This document shows positions 54,372 through 63,473 of a stretch of DNA of 64,000 nt, in pieces. This stretch comes from Deltaproteobacteria bacterium (lineage in GTDB: Bacteria > Desulfobacterota > Desulfuromonadia > Geobacterales > JAJYBI01). A program made the translations under genes and the position numbers. Position 1 is the first letter of the stretch. Each line of letters opens with the position of its first letter. The notes below the pieces were generated by a model. It worked only from the letters and a program-made list of their open reading frames with translations. It made no database searches and was not told the origin of the DNA. The stretch is taken from the NCBI GenBank assembly GCA_021779095.1, contig JAJYBI010000018.1:1-64000 (forward strand). The letters are read 5' to 3'.

Positions 54372-54375
54372 AGAT

Positions 54376-54545
54376 CAAACCTGCCACAGAGACACGGAGG
54401 CACAGAGCAAAACCGAAACATCATTACCCACAGATTACACTGATTTTCCACAGATTTAAGTCTTAAGAGGTTACTATTGATGGTAATCGGTGAAATCTGT
54501 GGATCAATCCTTTAAGGTTTTCTCTGTGTCTCCGTGGCAGATTAT
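54376..54545. repeat. Nested inverted word-repeat between gatB and mtnA
   Basis: The outer arms are CTGCCACAGAGACACGGAGG (from 54379) and TTCTCTGTGTCTCCGTGGCAG (to about 54540). The inner arms are CCACAGATTACACTGATT (about 54427) and GGTAATCGGTGAAATCTGTGG (about 54482). Together they form a near-complete cruciform of about 160 bases, with no coding sequence. Confidence 0.75.
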
Positions 54546-54558
54546 TAAAGGGGTAACC

Positions 54559-55596
54559 ATGTCCTTCCGGACCATCGAATGGCGCGACAACAAAGTCATC
54601 ATGATCGACCAGACCCGGCTCCCCGGCGAGGAGATCTACAACGAGTACGAAGACTTCCAGAGCGTGGCGGAGGCGATCAAGGGGATGATCATCCGCGGGG
54701 CGCCGGCCATCGGCGTGGCGGCCGCCATGGGGATCGCCCTGGGTGCGCGGGAGATCATCGCGGATACCCACGAGTCGTTCTTCCAGCAGCTCTCCAACGT
54801 CTGCGACGTCATGGCCCGTACCCGCCCCACGGCGGTGAACCTGTTCTGGGCCATCAAGCGGATGAAGCGGGTCGCCGATGCGCACCGTGACCGGGAGCTG
54901 GCCTACATCCGCGAGGTGCTCCGCCTGGAGGCGATCCGGATCGAGGAGGAAGACCTGGAGATCTGCAAGGCGATCGGCAGGCACGGCGCCAAGCTGATCC
55001 CGGAGGGGGCGACGGTCCTCACTCACTGTAACGCCGGGGGGCTCGCCACGGCGGGGTACGGTACGGCACTCGGGGTCATCCGCGCCGCCCATGACGCGGG
55101 GAAGAAGATCAAGGTGTTCGCCGACGAGACCCGCCCCTGGTTGCAGGGGGCACGGCTCACCGCGTGGGAACTGATGAAGGACGGCATCCCCGTGACCCTC
55201 ATCTCCGACAACATGGCCGGGTTCTTCATGCACAAGGGGGAGATCACCTGCTGCGTGGTGGGGGCCGACCGGATCGCCGCCAACGGCGACACCGCCAACA
55301 AGATCGGTACCTACAGCGTGGCGGTGCTGGCGAAGGAGAACAACATCCCGTTCTATGTGGCCGCTCCCGTCTCCACCCTGGACCTTTCCCTGGCAGGCGG
55401 GAGCGACATCCCCATCGAGGAGCGCCACGCCCGCGAGGTGACCCACCTGCACGGTTTCCCCGTGGCCCCCGAGGGGATCAGCGTCCGCAACCCCGCCTTC
55501 GACGTGACCCCCGCCCGCTACATCGCCGGCATCATCACGGAAAAAGGGGTGGTGCGGGGCGACTACGAGCGGGGGCTGAAAAAGCTGGTAGGGTGA
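54559..55596 (+). CDS. mtnA: S-methyl-5-thioribose-1-phosphate isomerase
   Basis: 345 residues of the eIF2B-like isomerase family, converting methylthioribose-1-phosphate to methylthioribulose-1-phosphate in methionine salvage. The catalytic Cys157 ([12 protein letters not shown]) and Asp237 ([16 protein letters not shown]) are present, as is the N-terminal RGAPAIG loop. AAAGGGG lies before the ATG at 54559. No other salvage genes are adjacent. It shares one base with glnE. Confidence 0.92.
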   Translation: MSFRTIEWRDNKVIMIDQTRLPGEEIYNEYEDFQSVAEAIKGMIIRGAPAIGVAAAMGIALGAREIIADTHESFFQQLSNVCDVMARTRPTAVNLFWAIKRMKRVADAHRDRELAYIREVLRLEAIRIEEEDLEICKAIGRHGAKLIPEGATVLTHCNAGGLATAGYGTALGVIRAAHDAGKKIKVFADETRPWLQGARLTAWELMKDGIPVTLISDNMAGFFMHKGEITCCVVGADRIAANGDTANKIGTYSVAVLAKENNIPFYVAAPVSTLDLSLAGGSDIPIEERHAREVTHLHGFPVAPEGISVRNPAFDVTPARYIAGIITEKGVVRGDYERGLKKLVG

Positions 55597-58500
55597 TGAA
55601 CCGGGCGGCGGAGTTCAGTGCCGAGCTCCTTGCGGTCATGGCCGAACCGGTTGAGGCCGGGGACGTCGACCTGCTGGCCACGTTCCTCGGGCTGAAGGGT
55701 TATGTCTACGGCGGCCGCTCCGCCACCAACGTCCGGCTGCTCGCCGGGCTCTTTTCTTCCGACATCCTCGCCACCATCTGCTACATGGCGCTGTCCGCCC
55801 CCGTACCGGACATGGCGCTCAACAACCTGGAGCGGCTCTGCGGCATCGTCCCCCGGGACCAGCTGCTCTTGGTCGCCAGCAACAGGGTGAGCCTGCGCCA
55901 GCTCCTCGTCATCTGCGGTTCCTCCCCCTTCCTCACCAACATCATCTCCCGCGATCCGGACCTCGTACACGACCTGTTCATCGGCCGGAAGATCAACCTG
56001 CGCCGCAGCGAGGCGGACATGCTCGCCGCCCTGCGCAGCACTGTGGCGGGGGCCGGCTATGCCGACATCTTCCCGCTCCTGCGCCGGTTCAAGCATGCGG
56101 AGGTGCTGCGTATCGCCGCCCGTGACCTGAACGGCCTGGCACCCCTGGAGGAGGTGACGGAGGAGCTGTCCAGTCTCGCCGCCGCGTCGCTCCAGGTGGC
56201 CTACGAGTCGTCCCGATGGTACCTGGCGGCCGAGCACGGCATCCCGTTGATGCGGACCCCCACGGGGCTGCGAGAGGCGGAGCTGACCATTCTCGGTATG
56301 GGGAAGTTCGGCGGCCGCGAGCTGAACTTCTCGTCGGACATCGACCTCATCTTCGTCCATGCCTCCGACCAGGGGGAGACGACGGGGGTCGGCGACGGCA
56401 CGGGTGGGTTGAAGGGGCGCATCCCGATACACACCTTCTTCGTCAAGCAGGCGGAGCTGATCGCACGGGCGATCTCCCAGGTGACGGGGGACGGGTTCGT
56501 CTTCCGGGTGGACATGGGCTTACGTCCCGAGGGGAAGAGCGGCGAGATGAGCATCTCGCTTCGTTCCGCCGAGGTCTACTACGAATCGTGGGGGCAGTCG
56601 TGGGAGCGGGCCGCCATGCTGAAGGCGCGGCCGGTGGCGGGCGCGCTGCAACTGGGGGAACAGCTCCTGCGGTCCATCGAGCCGTTCGTCTACCGCAAGT
56701 ACCTGGACTACAACCTGATCGAGGACATGATGGCGATGAAGAAGAAGATCGACGCATCGCTCGTCCGCGAACGGGAGGGGGAGTACAACATCAAGCTCGG
56801 CCGGGGGGGGATCCGGGAGATCGAGTTCTTCATCCAGGCGCTCCAGCTCGTCTATGCCGGGAAGAACCCCGCCCTGAGGGAGCGCAATTCACTGAAGTCG
56901 CTGAAAAAGCTTGCCGAGGCGCGGATCATCACCGAAGAGGACGGCAATGCGCTCAGCGAGGCGTACCGGTTCCTGCGCACGGTGGAGCACCGTATCCAGG
57001 TGGTACAGGAGCGGCAGACCCACGCGCTCCCCAGGAAGGACGACGAGATGCTCGCCCTGGCGCGGCGCACCGGCTACCTGCGCACCAACGGGTGCGAGCG
57101 GTTCCGTGCTGAGCTGGAGGCCCAGCGCAGCAGCGTGTCAAAGATCTACGGCGGCCTGTTCCTGGCGCGCGACGAGCGGCTCCGGAGCGACGTGCGGCCG
57201 GAGACCTACATCTTCTTCGACCAGGCGGCGGACCCCGAACTCATCAAGGACATGCTGGCGGAGCAGCGGTTCGAAGATCCGGACGCCGCCTACGAGCACC
57301 TGCTGACCCTGCGGGACGGCCCCCCACGCGCCCATTTCACGGAGCGGTCGCAGCGTATCCTCACCAAGATCGGACCGCTCCTCTTGCAGGAGATCTTCGG
57401 CTCGCCCGACCCGGACATGGCGCTCGCCCACCTGGACCGGTTCCTCTGCACGGTCAGCTCCCGGACCCCGTTCTTCTCGCTCTTGGCGGAGAACCGCGAG
57501 ATCGCCAAGGTCCTCGTCTCCCTGTTCGGCATGTCCGAATTCCTCTCCAAGATTTTCATCGGTCATCCCGAACTGCTGGACAGCATGGTGGGGCGCGGTT
57601 ATGCCGCGTACTACAAATCAAAGGAGACCATGGTATCCGATCTTGCCGCACTGCTCGAACGGGCCGACGATTTTGAGGAGCAGCTGGACGTCCTGCGCCG
57701 GTACCGCCACGAGGAGTTTCTGCGCATCGGGATGAACGACATCTACGGCAAGGTCCGCCAGACGGAGATCGCCGCCCAGCTCACCAGCCTGGCCGAGGTC
57801 TGCCTGGATGCGGCATACCGGCTGTCGAGAGAGCAGCTCGACCGCTACGGCCGCCCCACCTGGAAGGACGGGGACGGAAAGCTGCACGAGGCGGAGATGG
57901 CGATCGTCGGCATGGGGAAACTGGGGGGCGGGGAGCTGAACTACCACTCCGACCTGGACATCATCTACATCTACGACCATAAGGGATTCACGGACGGCGA
58001 GAAGCAGGTCACCAACCACGAGTATTTCGCCAAGCTGGGACAGAAGATCATCTCCATCCTCACTACCCAGACCCGGGAGGGATACGTCTACAAGCTGGAC
58101 ACCCGGCTGCGGCCGTCGGGGAACGCCGGGCCGCTCGTGACCTCGCTGGAGTCGTTCGCCGCCTATCACCGGGACGAGGCGCAGATCTGGGAGCGGCAGG
58201 CGCTCACGAAGGCGCGGGTCGTGGTGGGTGGCGACGAGCTGCGGCGGGGGTGCGAGAAGATCATCCGTCACACGGTCTACGACTTCAGCACCGACGAGGC
58301 GGCGCGGGCGGAGATCCACCGGCTGCGGATGCGGATGGAAAACGAGCTGGCGAAGGAGAGCGCCGGGATCTACAACATCAAGACCGGCCGTGGAGGGATG
58401 GTGGATGTGGAGTTCATCGTTCAGTATCTGCAGTTGAAGTACGGACGGAACATGCCGGAGGTGCGCGTCGTCAATACCCTGGAGGCGCTCACGGCGCTGG

Positions 58501-58766
58501 GGGAGGCGGGCATCCTCGCGGAGGACGAGGTGGCGGACCTCTCCAACGGGTACCGGTTCCTGCGGCGGCTGGAGAACCGGCTGCGGATCATCCACGACTA
58601 CTCCATGAACGGGCTCGGTGGGACCCGTGACTACCTGGACAAGCTCGCCCGCCGGCTCGGCTACGACACCAAGCTGCGCCACCCCGGCGACGACATGATG
58701 AGGGACTACGAAGAGGTAACGGCCAAGGTGCGGAAGGTGTACGACCGGGTCCTGGGGGGCGCATGA
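55596..58766 (+). CDS. glnE: Glutamine synthetase adenylyltransferase/deadenylase
   Basis: 1056 residues, longer than the E. coli enzyme (946). There are two nucleotidyltransferase domains. The deadenylase one has GMGKFGGRELNFSSDIDLIF (about 234-253) and the adenylyltransferase one has GMGKLGGGELNYHSDLDIIY (about 772-791), each with the catalytic D-x-D. Each is followed by a GlnD-type helical domain (LGRGGIREIEF and TGRGGMVDVEF). It adjusts glutamine synthetase activity to nitrogen supply. The ATG overlaps the mtnA stop by one base. Confidence 0.95.
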   Translation: MNRAAEFSAELLAVMAEPVEAGDVDLLATFLGLKGYVYGGRSATNVRLLAGLFSSDILATICYMALSAPVPDMALNNLERLCGIVPRDQLLLVASNRVSLRQLLVICGSSPFLTNIISRDPDLVHDLFIGRKINLRRSEADMLAALRSTVAGAGYADIFPLLRRFKHAEVLRIAARDLNGLAPLEEVTEELSSLAAASLQVAYESSRWYLAAEHGIPLMRTPTGLREAELTILGMGKFGGRELNFSSDIDLIFVHASDQGETTGVGDGTGGLKGRIPIHTFFVKQAELIARAISQVTGDGFVFRVDMGLRPEGKSGEMSISLRSAEVYYESWGQSWERAAMLKARPVAGALQLGEQLLRSIEPFVYRKYLDYNLIEDMMAMKKKIDASLVREREGEYNIKLGRGGIREIEFFIQALQLVYAGKNPALRERNSLKSLKKLAEARIITEEDGNALSEAYRFLRTVEHRIQVVQERQTHALPRKDDEMLALARRTGYLRTNGCERFRAELEAQRSSVSKIYGGLFLARDERLRSDVRPETYIFFDQAADPELIKDMLAEQRFEDPDAAYEHLLTLRDGPPRAHFTERSQRILTKIGPLLLQEIFGSPDPDMALAHLDRFLCTVSSRTPFFSLLAENREIAKVLVSLFGMSEFLSKIFIGHPELLDSMVGRGYAAYYKSKETMVSDLAALLERADDFEEQLDVLRRYRHEEFLRIGMNDIYGKVRQTEIAAQLTSLAEVCLDAAYRLSREQLDRYGRPTWKDGDGKLHEAEMAIVGMGKLGGGELNYHSDLDIIYIYDHKGFTDGEKQVTNHEYFAKLGQKIISILTTQTREGYVYKLDTRLRPSGNAGPLVTSLESFAAYHRDEAQIWERQALTKARVVVGGDELRRGCEKIIRHTVYDFSTDEAARAEIHRLRMRMENELAKESAGIYNIKTGRGGMVDVEFIVQYLQLKYGRNMPEVRVVNTLEALTALGEAGILAEDEVADLSNGYRFLRRLENRLRIIHDYSMNGLGGTRDYLDKLARRLGYDTKLRHPGDDMMRDYEEVTAKVRKVYDRVLGGA

Positions 58767-58963
58767 TGGACGGCAGGAACCTGCGGCTCCTGGGGCGCGA
58801 GCCGTCTCCCGGCGCCCAGCCGAGCTTGACGGAAATGATCCGGGAACTGGAGGCGGAGCTGGCGAAGGGGGCGGCGGTCTACACCGCCGACGAGCTGGCT
58901 CTCTTGGCGCGGAAACTCGCCGGATACCGGGAACTGCTCCGGGCGATGGAGTTCGGGGGGTGA
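58763..58963 (+). CDS. Small conserved-looking protein downstream of glnE
   Basis: 66 residues, overlapping the glnE stop by 4 bases (ATGA). It is mostly one or two amphipathic helices (TEMIRELEAELAKG and ADELALLARKLAGYRELL). It has no signal, cysteine or recognised motif. Coupling to glnE and the terminator right behind it argue that it is a real gene, but the function is unknown. Confidence 0.55.
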   Translation: MMDGRNLRLLGREPSPGAQPSLTEMIRELEAELAKGAAVYTADELALLARKLAGYRELLRAMEFGG

Positions 58964-58989
58964 GTTCCCTGAAGGATGGTGAAACGACA

Positions 58990-59025
58990 GCGGGGCCGGT
59001 CTGTGAAGACCCGGCCCCGTTTTTC
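58990..59025 (+). terminator. Strong intrinsic terminator of the mtnA-glnE operon
   Basis: A perfect 9-bp stem, CGGGGCCGG (58991-58999) with CCGGCCCCG (59011-59019), is followed directly by TTTTT (59020-59024). Confidence 0.93.
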
Positions 59026-59089
59026 GTTTGGATTATGACGTGTGATGCTCAGTGCGTTGCGAAACGCCAACCGGAATCACAGAATCAGC

Positions 59090-60697
59090 TTAGTACAACA
59101 TCCCTGTGGGATAGAGGATGGCAATAATCGCGTCCTTCTCCGTCTCGGAAATGCCACCGATCCGCGCCCGTACCTCTGCCCGCCGCTCCTGGTCTTTCTG
59201 CTTCAGTTTGTCCAGGGTTGCAAGGGAAAGCCACGGCGGCATGGTTATCAAGCTTTCCGCCTGTTGTTCATCCTGTGAATTCAACAATGCCACAAGCGTC
59301 AAGTCGTACTGCAACTGGGCAAGCGCGCGATAGGGACCGTCGAGCTGGTCGAATAGGTAGGGGGCAGGCGGATTTGTAAAGCCTGATGACAGATTGGGTA
59401 TGGGGGTGTAGGTCAGGTTGGGGGTGTTTTTGAGGTAATACCAGACCGGCAGAAATTTTCTGCCGATAGGTTCCAGTCCGAATGGCTCAAACGCAATAGC
59501 TCCCATGATGCTTCCCAGCCGTTCCACGGTCATACTGTTCATAACGCCGCTGTTTTCTGCCATCCGGGCGATTACATCTGCCAGCATGGTGTCGAATTCA
59601 GATGGAGGAGGTTGTCCAAGGTCTGTAGATCCATAAAGCTGTAAATATGAACTAAACCATACGAGGTCATGTTGCGCGAGCATGTTGAAGATATATCTTT
59701 CAAGGTATGCAGTATCGAGAGAATACGGCGTGAGGAGGGTGTATTCCGCGCCAATACCGTTCGAGCGAGCTGCGAGGATATTCAGGTAGTAATAGTAGCG
59801 CGGCAGGTCCGTCGGAGCGAATCCAAGCGACGCCAAGGCATCAGAAGTCCCACGTACGACTTGCCGAGCCTGACACTGCAACATCCCCGCAACGAACCCA
59901 ATCCGGATGAGACTCAGTGACGGTGCAGATACGTTCTGTCGCGTCAGTGCCGATTCTGCCGCCCCTCCTGCTGCAATGTATGCACCGTCTACACCGTCAA
60001 GAGGCAGTCCCGCGGTAGCGGCCGCATCTATCAGTTCTTTCATCATCTGTATGAATGCCTGACTGCGGCTAGCCGCTTCGACGGTCGGGTCCGCCGCCAC
60101 GGCGGTTTCCACCGACTGCCGGTAGAGTGTCATGGTGCGGCGCAGGCCGGCCAGGAGCGCGGTGTCGAAGGCGGCGATTTCTTCCTGGGTGGCGTTCCGG
60201 GCGAGTGCCGCATAGAAGGCGTCGGCGGCCGCATTGAGTGCCGGACCGGTGCGCTCGGCGTCGGCGGTGGAGATGGCCGGCGAGCGGAGGAGCGTGAGGG
60301 CGGCCAGCAGGTGGACCGGGGTGAGCCGGCCGGAGGCGGACCGGGCCGCCAGCAGCGCCCGCGCCTGCAGGTCGGATACCTCGCTGATCCCCGCATCCAC
60401 CGCGCCGTCCTTGTCCGGAGCGGGGACGACCGTCTGGCGCAGCACGCTGCCGTTATAAACGATCCGCACAAGCAGGAGGGGCGACTGGTCGTCGGCGGGG
60501 ACGGTCGGAAAGCTGAAGGCGAGTTTGCCGTCGGCGTCGGTGTGGGCCGGCGTGGAGGCGTACGGAACGGTCCAGCTCCCCGGGGAGAGCTTCAGCACCT
60601 GCACCGTCATGTCGCTGTCGGCGGGAAGCGGCTGGGCGTGTGCTGCCGCCGCCAGCAGCATCAGCGCGGAAAGGATGGCGGTAACGGTCCGTTTCAT
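59090..60697 (-). CDS. Secreted protein of unknown function (535 residues)
   Basis: A signal peptide (about 1-22, ending AAAHA) is followed by an Ig-like beta domain (about 25-90, with HTDADGKLAFSFP, a carboxypeptidase-regulatory-like pattern) and a long, mostly helical body (about 100-535) that includes a Tyr-rich stretch (DLPRYYYYLNIL). No catalytic motif was recognised. The part of the gene downstream of about 60060 is visibly less GC-rich than the first third, hinting at mosaic origin. The start at 60697 has GAGGGGG upstream. It is cotranscribed with a 38-residue lipoprotein. Confidence 0.65.
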   Translation of the reverse strand: MKRTVTAILSALMLLAAAAHAQPLPADSDMTVQVLKLSPGSWTVPYASTPAHTDADGKLAFSFPTVPADDQSPLLLVRIVYNGSVLRQTVVPAPDKDGAVDAGISEVSDLQARALLAARSASGRLTPVHLLAALTLLRSPAISTADAERTGPALNAAADAFYAALARNATQEEIAAFDTALLAGLRRTMTLYRQSVETAVAADPTVEAASRSQAFIQMMKELIDAAATAGLPLDGVDGAYIAAGGAAESALTRQNVSAPSLSLIRIGFVAGMLQCQARQVVRGTSDALASLGFAPTDLPRYYYYLNILAARSNGIGAEYTLLTPYSLDTAYLERYIFNMLAQHDLVWFSSYLQLYGSTDLGQPPPSEFDTMLADVIARMAENSGVMNSMTVERLGSIMGAIAFEPFGLEPIGRKFLPVWYYLKNTPNLTYTPIPNLSSGFTNPPAPYLFDQLDGPYRALAQLQYDLTLVALLNSQDEQQAESLITMPPWLSLATLDKLKQKDQERRAEVRARIGGISETEKDAIIAILYPTGMLY

Positions 60698-60708
60698 GCC
60701 GTGCCCCC

Positions 60709-60825
60709 TCATTTCGCGCTTCCCGACAGACTGCCGGTGCCGCCGGTGCTTCCGGAGCCGCCGCAGCCGGTAATGGGGGTACAGAGCATCATCATTACTG
60801 CCGTCAGAATCAGGATGCGTCTCAT
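60709..60825 (-). CDS. 38-residue lipoprotein
   Basis: A very short gene: MRRILILTAVMMMLC, then a lipobox ITGC with Cys21 and a Gly/Ser/Thr-rich 17-residue mature tail. GGGAGG lies 6 bases before the ATG and a good promoter lies at 60852-60879. It ends 11 bases before the secreted-protein gene. Such tiny lipoproteins can act as anchors, pilot-type partners or entry-exclusion-like factors; nothing more can be said from sequence. Confidence 0.7.
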   Translation of the reverse strand: MRRILILTAVMMMLCTPITGCGGSGSTGGTGSLSGSAK

Positions 60826-60851
60826 GGAATCCTCCCGGTGGGTTTTGAAGA

Positions 60852-60879
60852 TTTATACCATGCGGAAGCATGCAGTCAA
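60852..60879 (-). promoter_or_regulatory. Promoter of the small lipoprotein/secreted protein operon
   Basis: TTGACT (60874-60879), 16-base spacer, TATAAA (60852-60857). The spacer contains GCATGC-TTCC-GCATG, a short inverted repeat that could bind a regulator. Confidence 0.6.
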
Positions 60880-60947
60880 TCGATTTAATGTTAACCCGGG
60901 ATTGATTTGGCTGGGAGGGAGATGCTCTTGCCTTCTGCCGCTGCCCC

Positions 60948-61613
60948 ATGGTATCCAAGGTCATGCACACGAGACTGATGGAGATCTACACGCGGCTTTC
61001 AGAACAGTACGGCGCGATGCACTGGTGGCCGGCGGAGACGCCGTTCGAGGTCTGCGTCGGGGCGATCCTGACCCAGAACACCAACTGGGGGAACGTGGAG
61101 AAGGCGATCGCCAATCTCAGGGCGGACGGCCTGCTGACGGCCGAGGCGATCCACCGGCTGCCGGCGGCGGAGCTGGCGGAACTCATCCGTCCCTCCGGCT
61201 TCTTCAACGTGAAGAGCGTGCGGCTCAAAGGTTTCGTGGACTGGCTGTACGGGCGGTTCGACGGGGAGCTGTCGCGGATGTTCGCGGAGGACTGGCGGGC
61301 GCTGCGGGAAGAGCTCTTGCGGGTGAAGGGGATCGGCCGGGAGACCTGCGATTCGATCTTGCTGTACGCGGGGGGAAAACCGTCGTTCGTGGTGGATGCC
61401 TACACCATGCGGCTCCTGGGGCATCTGGGGCTGATCGTCGGGGCTGCCGACTACGAAACGGTACGGAGCCTGTTCATGGACCACCTGCCGGAGGATGCGG
61501 CGCTCTTCAACGAGTACCACGCCCTCATCGTACAGCACGCCAAGGCGTTCTGCCGCAAACGGCCGGTCTGTCCCGGCTGCCCCCTTACCGGCCCCTGCCT
61601 GTCAGCAGAGTGA
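60948..61613 (+). CDS. Endonuclease III-like DNA glycosylase (MagIII-like)
   Basis: 221 residues of the HhH-GPD superfamily. The hairpin is VKGIGRETCDSILLYAGGK and the catalytic Asp150 lies in SFVVDAYTMR. The position of the endonuclease III lyase lysine is Glu132, as in monofunctional MagIII 3-methyladenine glycosylases, so base removal without strand cleavage is expected. Four cysteines (202, 208, 211, 217) form an iron-sulfur site with CX5CX2CX5C spacing, one shorter than E. coli Nth. An ATG at 60963 with AAGG upstream is a possible start. Confidence 0.85.
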   Translation: MVSKVMHTRLMEIYTRLSEQYGAMHWWPAETPFEVCVGAILTQNTNWGNVEKAIANLRADGLLTAEAIHRLPAAELAELIRPSGFFNVKSVRLKGFVDWLYGRFDGELSRMFAEDWRALREELLRVKGIGRETCDSILLYAGGKPSFVVDAYTMRLLGHLGLIVGAADYETVRSLFMDHLPEDAALFNEYHALIVQHAKAFCRKRPVCPGCPLTGPCLSAE

Positions 61614-62522
61614 TTCCACCTGGTTGCGGCCGTTGCGCTTGGCGCGGTACAGCGCCTCGTCCGCCTGGCGGATGAGGGAATCGATGCAGTCCACCTTCGG
61701 CGACGGGAAGACGGCGACGCCGAGACTGATGGTGACGACGATGTGCTGGCCGCTGTCGCCGGAAAAGCCGAGCGCCTCGACGGAGGCACGGAGCCGTTCG
61801 GCGACGTGCATGGCCTCCTCCTTGGACGACTCGGGGAGCACGGCGACGAACTCCTCGCCGCCGTAGCGGGCGGCGATATCGTAGCTGCGCAGGTGCTTCT
61901 GCATCTGGAGCGCCACCTCCACCAGCACCTCGTCCCCCTGCTGGTGGCCGTAGGTGTCGTTGATGCTCTTGAAGTGATCCAGGTCGATGATGATGAGGGC
62001 GAGCTCGCTTTCCTTGCGCCGGACCCGCTGGAACTCCTTGTCCAGGTTTTCCATGAGATAGCGCCGGTTGTACAGCCCGGTGAGCGGGTCGGTGTTGGAG
62101 ATCTCCAGTAAGAGTTCGTTGGTCCGTTTCAGGTCGTCCTGAAGCTTCTTGATCTTCTGCTGCACCTTGACCCGTGCGATCAGTTCCCCTTCGTCGAACG
62201 GCTTGGTGACGTAGTCCACCGCCCCCTGTTCCAGCCCCCGGATCTTCATCTCCCGGTCTTCCCGGCCGGTGAGGAGGATGGTGGGGATGTCGCTCAGTTC
62301 CGCCCGGCTCGCCAGGAGCGAGATGAACTTGAACCCGTCCATGCGCGGCATCTCCAGGTCGCAGATGACCAGGTCCGCCCGTCGCTCAAGGAGCTCCTTT
62401 ACCCCGTCCAGGCCGTCGGCCGCTTCGCGGTATTCGTCGAACAGCCCCGCATTCCGGAGGGTGCGGATGATCTGTTCCCGTATCTTCGGTGAATCGTCGA
62501 CAATCAGGATGCTTGATGGCAT
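61602..62522 (-). CDS. Response regulator with diguanylate cyclase (GGDEF) output
   Basis: 306 residues. A receiver domain (about 4-120) has phospho-acceptor Asp55 and Lys107, and a short coiled coil (about 120-142) leads to the GGDEF domain (about 145-306). The active-site motif is GGEEF (221-225) and the inhibitory I-site RxxD (Arg212, Asp215) lies exactly five residues upstream. It should make cyclic di-GMP when phosphorylated, with feedback inhibition. It converges on the glycosylase gene with a 12-base overlap and lies 43 bases behind rpe on the same strand. Confidence 0.92.
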   Translation of the reverse strand: MPSSILIVDDSPKIREQIIRTLRNAGLFDEYREAADGLDGVKELLERRADLVICDLEMPRMDGFKFISLLASRAELSDIPTILLTGREDREMKIRGLEQGAVDYVTKPFDEGELIARVKVQQKIKKLQDDLKRTNELLLEISNTDPLTGLYNRRYLMENLDKEFQRVRRKESELALIIIDLDHFKSINDTYGHQQGDEVLVEVALQMQKHLRSYDIAARYGGEEFVAVLPESSKEEAMHVAERLRASVEALGFSGDSGQHIVVTISLGVAVFPSPKVDCIDSLIRQADEALYRAKRNGRNQVESLC

Positions 62523-62565
62523 GCCTTAGTCCCTTGTCCTGCGCATGAATTTATTCCATCTACAC

Positions 62566-63231
62566 TTACAGTATCGGCTCTTTTGCCCGCCGCTTGAGCT
62601 CGGAAATGGTGGCGGCGTAGTCGGGGCTGTTGAACACGGCACTTCCCGCCACGAAGACATCGGCGCCGGCGTGGGCGATCCGGTCGATGTTGTCGGTCTT
62701 CACCCCGCCGTCCACCTCCAGTTCCGTATCCAGCCCACGCTTGTCCAGCATGGCCCGCAGGTCGCGGATCTTGGGGATGCACGCCTCGATGAACGACTGG
62801 CCGCCGAAGCCGGGGTTGACGGTCATGAGCAGCACCAGGTCCAGATCCTCGATGACATAGTCCAGGCATTGCAGCGGGGTCGCCGGGTTGAGGGAGACGC
62901 CGGCCTTCTTGCCGAGCGACTTGATGAGCTGGACCGTGCGGTGCAGGTGGTGGCATGCCTCGGCGTGCACCACGATGATGTCCGACCCCGCCCTGGCGAA
63001 GTCGGGGATGTAGCGGTCGGGGTTTTCGATCATCAGGTGCACGTCCAGCGGCAGATCGGTCACCCTGCGGACCGCATCCACCACGAGCGGCCCGATGGTG
63101 ATGTTGGGGACGAAGTGACCGTCCATGACGTCCACGTGGATATAGTCGGCGCCGGCCGCGGCGACGGCCCGCACCTCGTCGCCGAGTCGGGCGAAGTCGG
63201 CGGAGAGGATGGATGGGGCGATTTTTTTCAT
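62566..63231 (-). CDS. rpe: Ribulose-phosphate 3-epimerase
   Basis: 221-residue TIM barrel. Landmarks are the N-terminal [21 protein letters not shown] (metal His and catalytic Asp), [21 protein letters not shown] and EVDGGV with the second catalytic Asp. It interconverts ribulose-5-phosphate and xylulose-5-phosphate. AAAGGA precedes the ATG. It probably forms an operon with the diguanylate cyclase gene behind it. Confidence 0.96.
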   Translation of the reverse strand: MKKIAPSILSADFARLGDEVRAVAAAGADYIHVDVMDGHFVPNITIGPLVVDAVRRVTDLPLDVHLMIENPDRYIPDFARAGSDIIVVHAEACHHLHRTVQLIKSLGKKAGVSLNPATPLQCLDYVIEDLDLVLLMTVNPGFGGQSFIEACIPKIRDLRAMLDKRGLDTELEVDGGVKTDNIDRIAHAGADVFVAGSAVFNSPDYAATISELKRRAKEPIL

Positions 63232-63249
63232 GGTCTGTCCTTTCGGAAG

Positions 63250-63473
63250 CTTTTAAAGCCTGCCATGGAGACATAGAGGCATCGGAAAAAGACGAAAAGC
63301 AATGGTACACGGAAAAGGCGGAAACACCGGATAAGAGCGGATCAAGCAAGACCTGAATAAAATAAAGAATAAGGGGTTAATCCGCCGTTATCCGCCTCTT
63401 CAGATTTGATCCGTGTCCCATTCAGGTTTTGAGGTTTCCCTGCGTCTCGGTGTCTTTGACTCTGTGACAGGTG
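63250..63473. repeat. Nested inverted word-repeat between rsmB and rpe
   Basis: The outer arms are CCTGCCATGGAGACATAGAGG (from about 63258) and CTCGGTGTCTTTGACTCTGTGACAGG (to about 63471). The inner arms are GGAAAAGGCGGAAACACCGGAT (about 63311) and TTATCCGCCTC...TTGATCCGTGTCC (about 63389-63420). A 50-base part is repeated at 62-112. No gene is seen. Confidence 0.7.
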
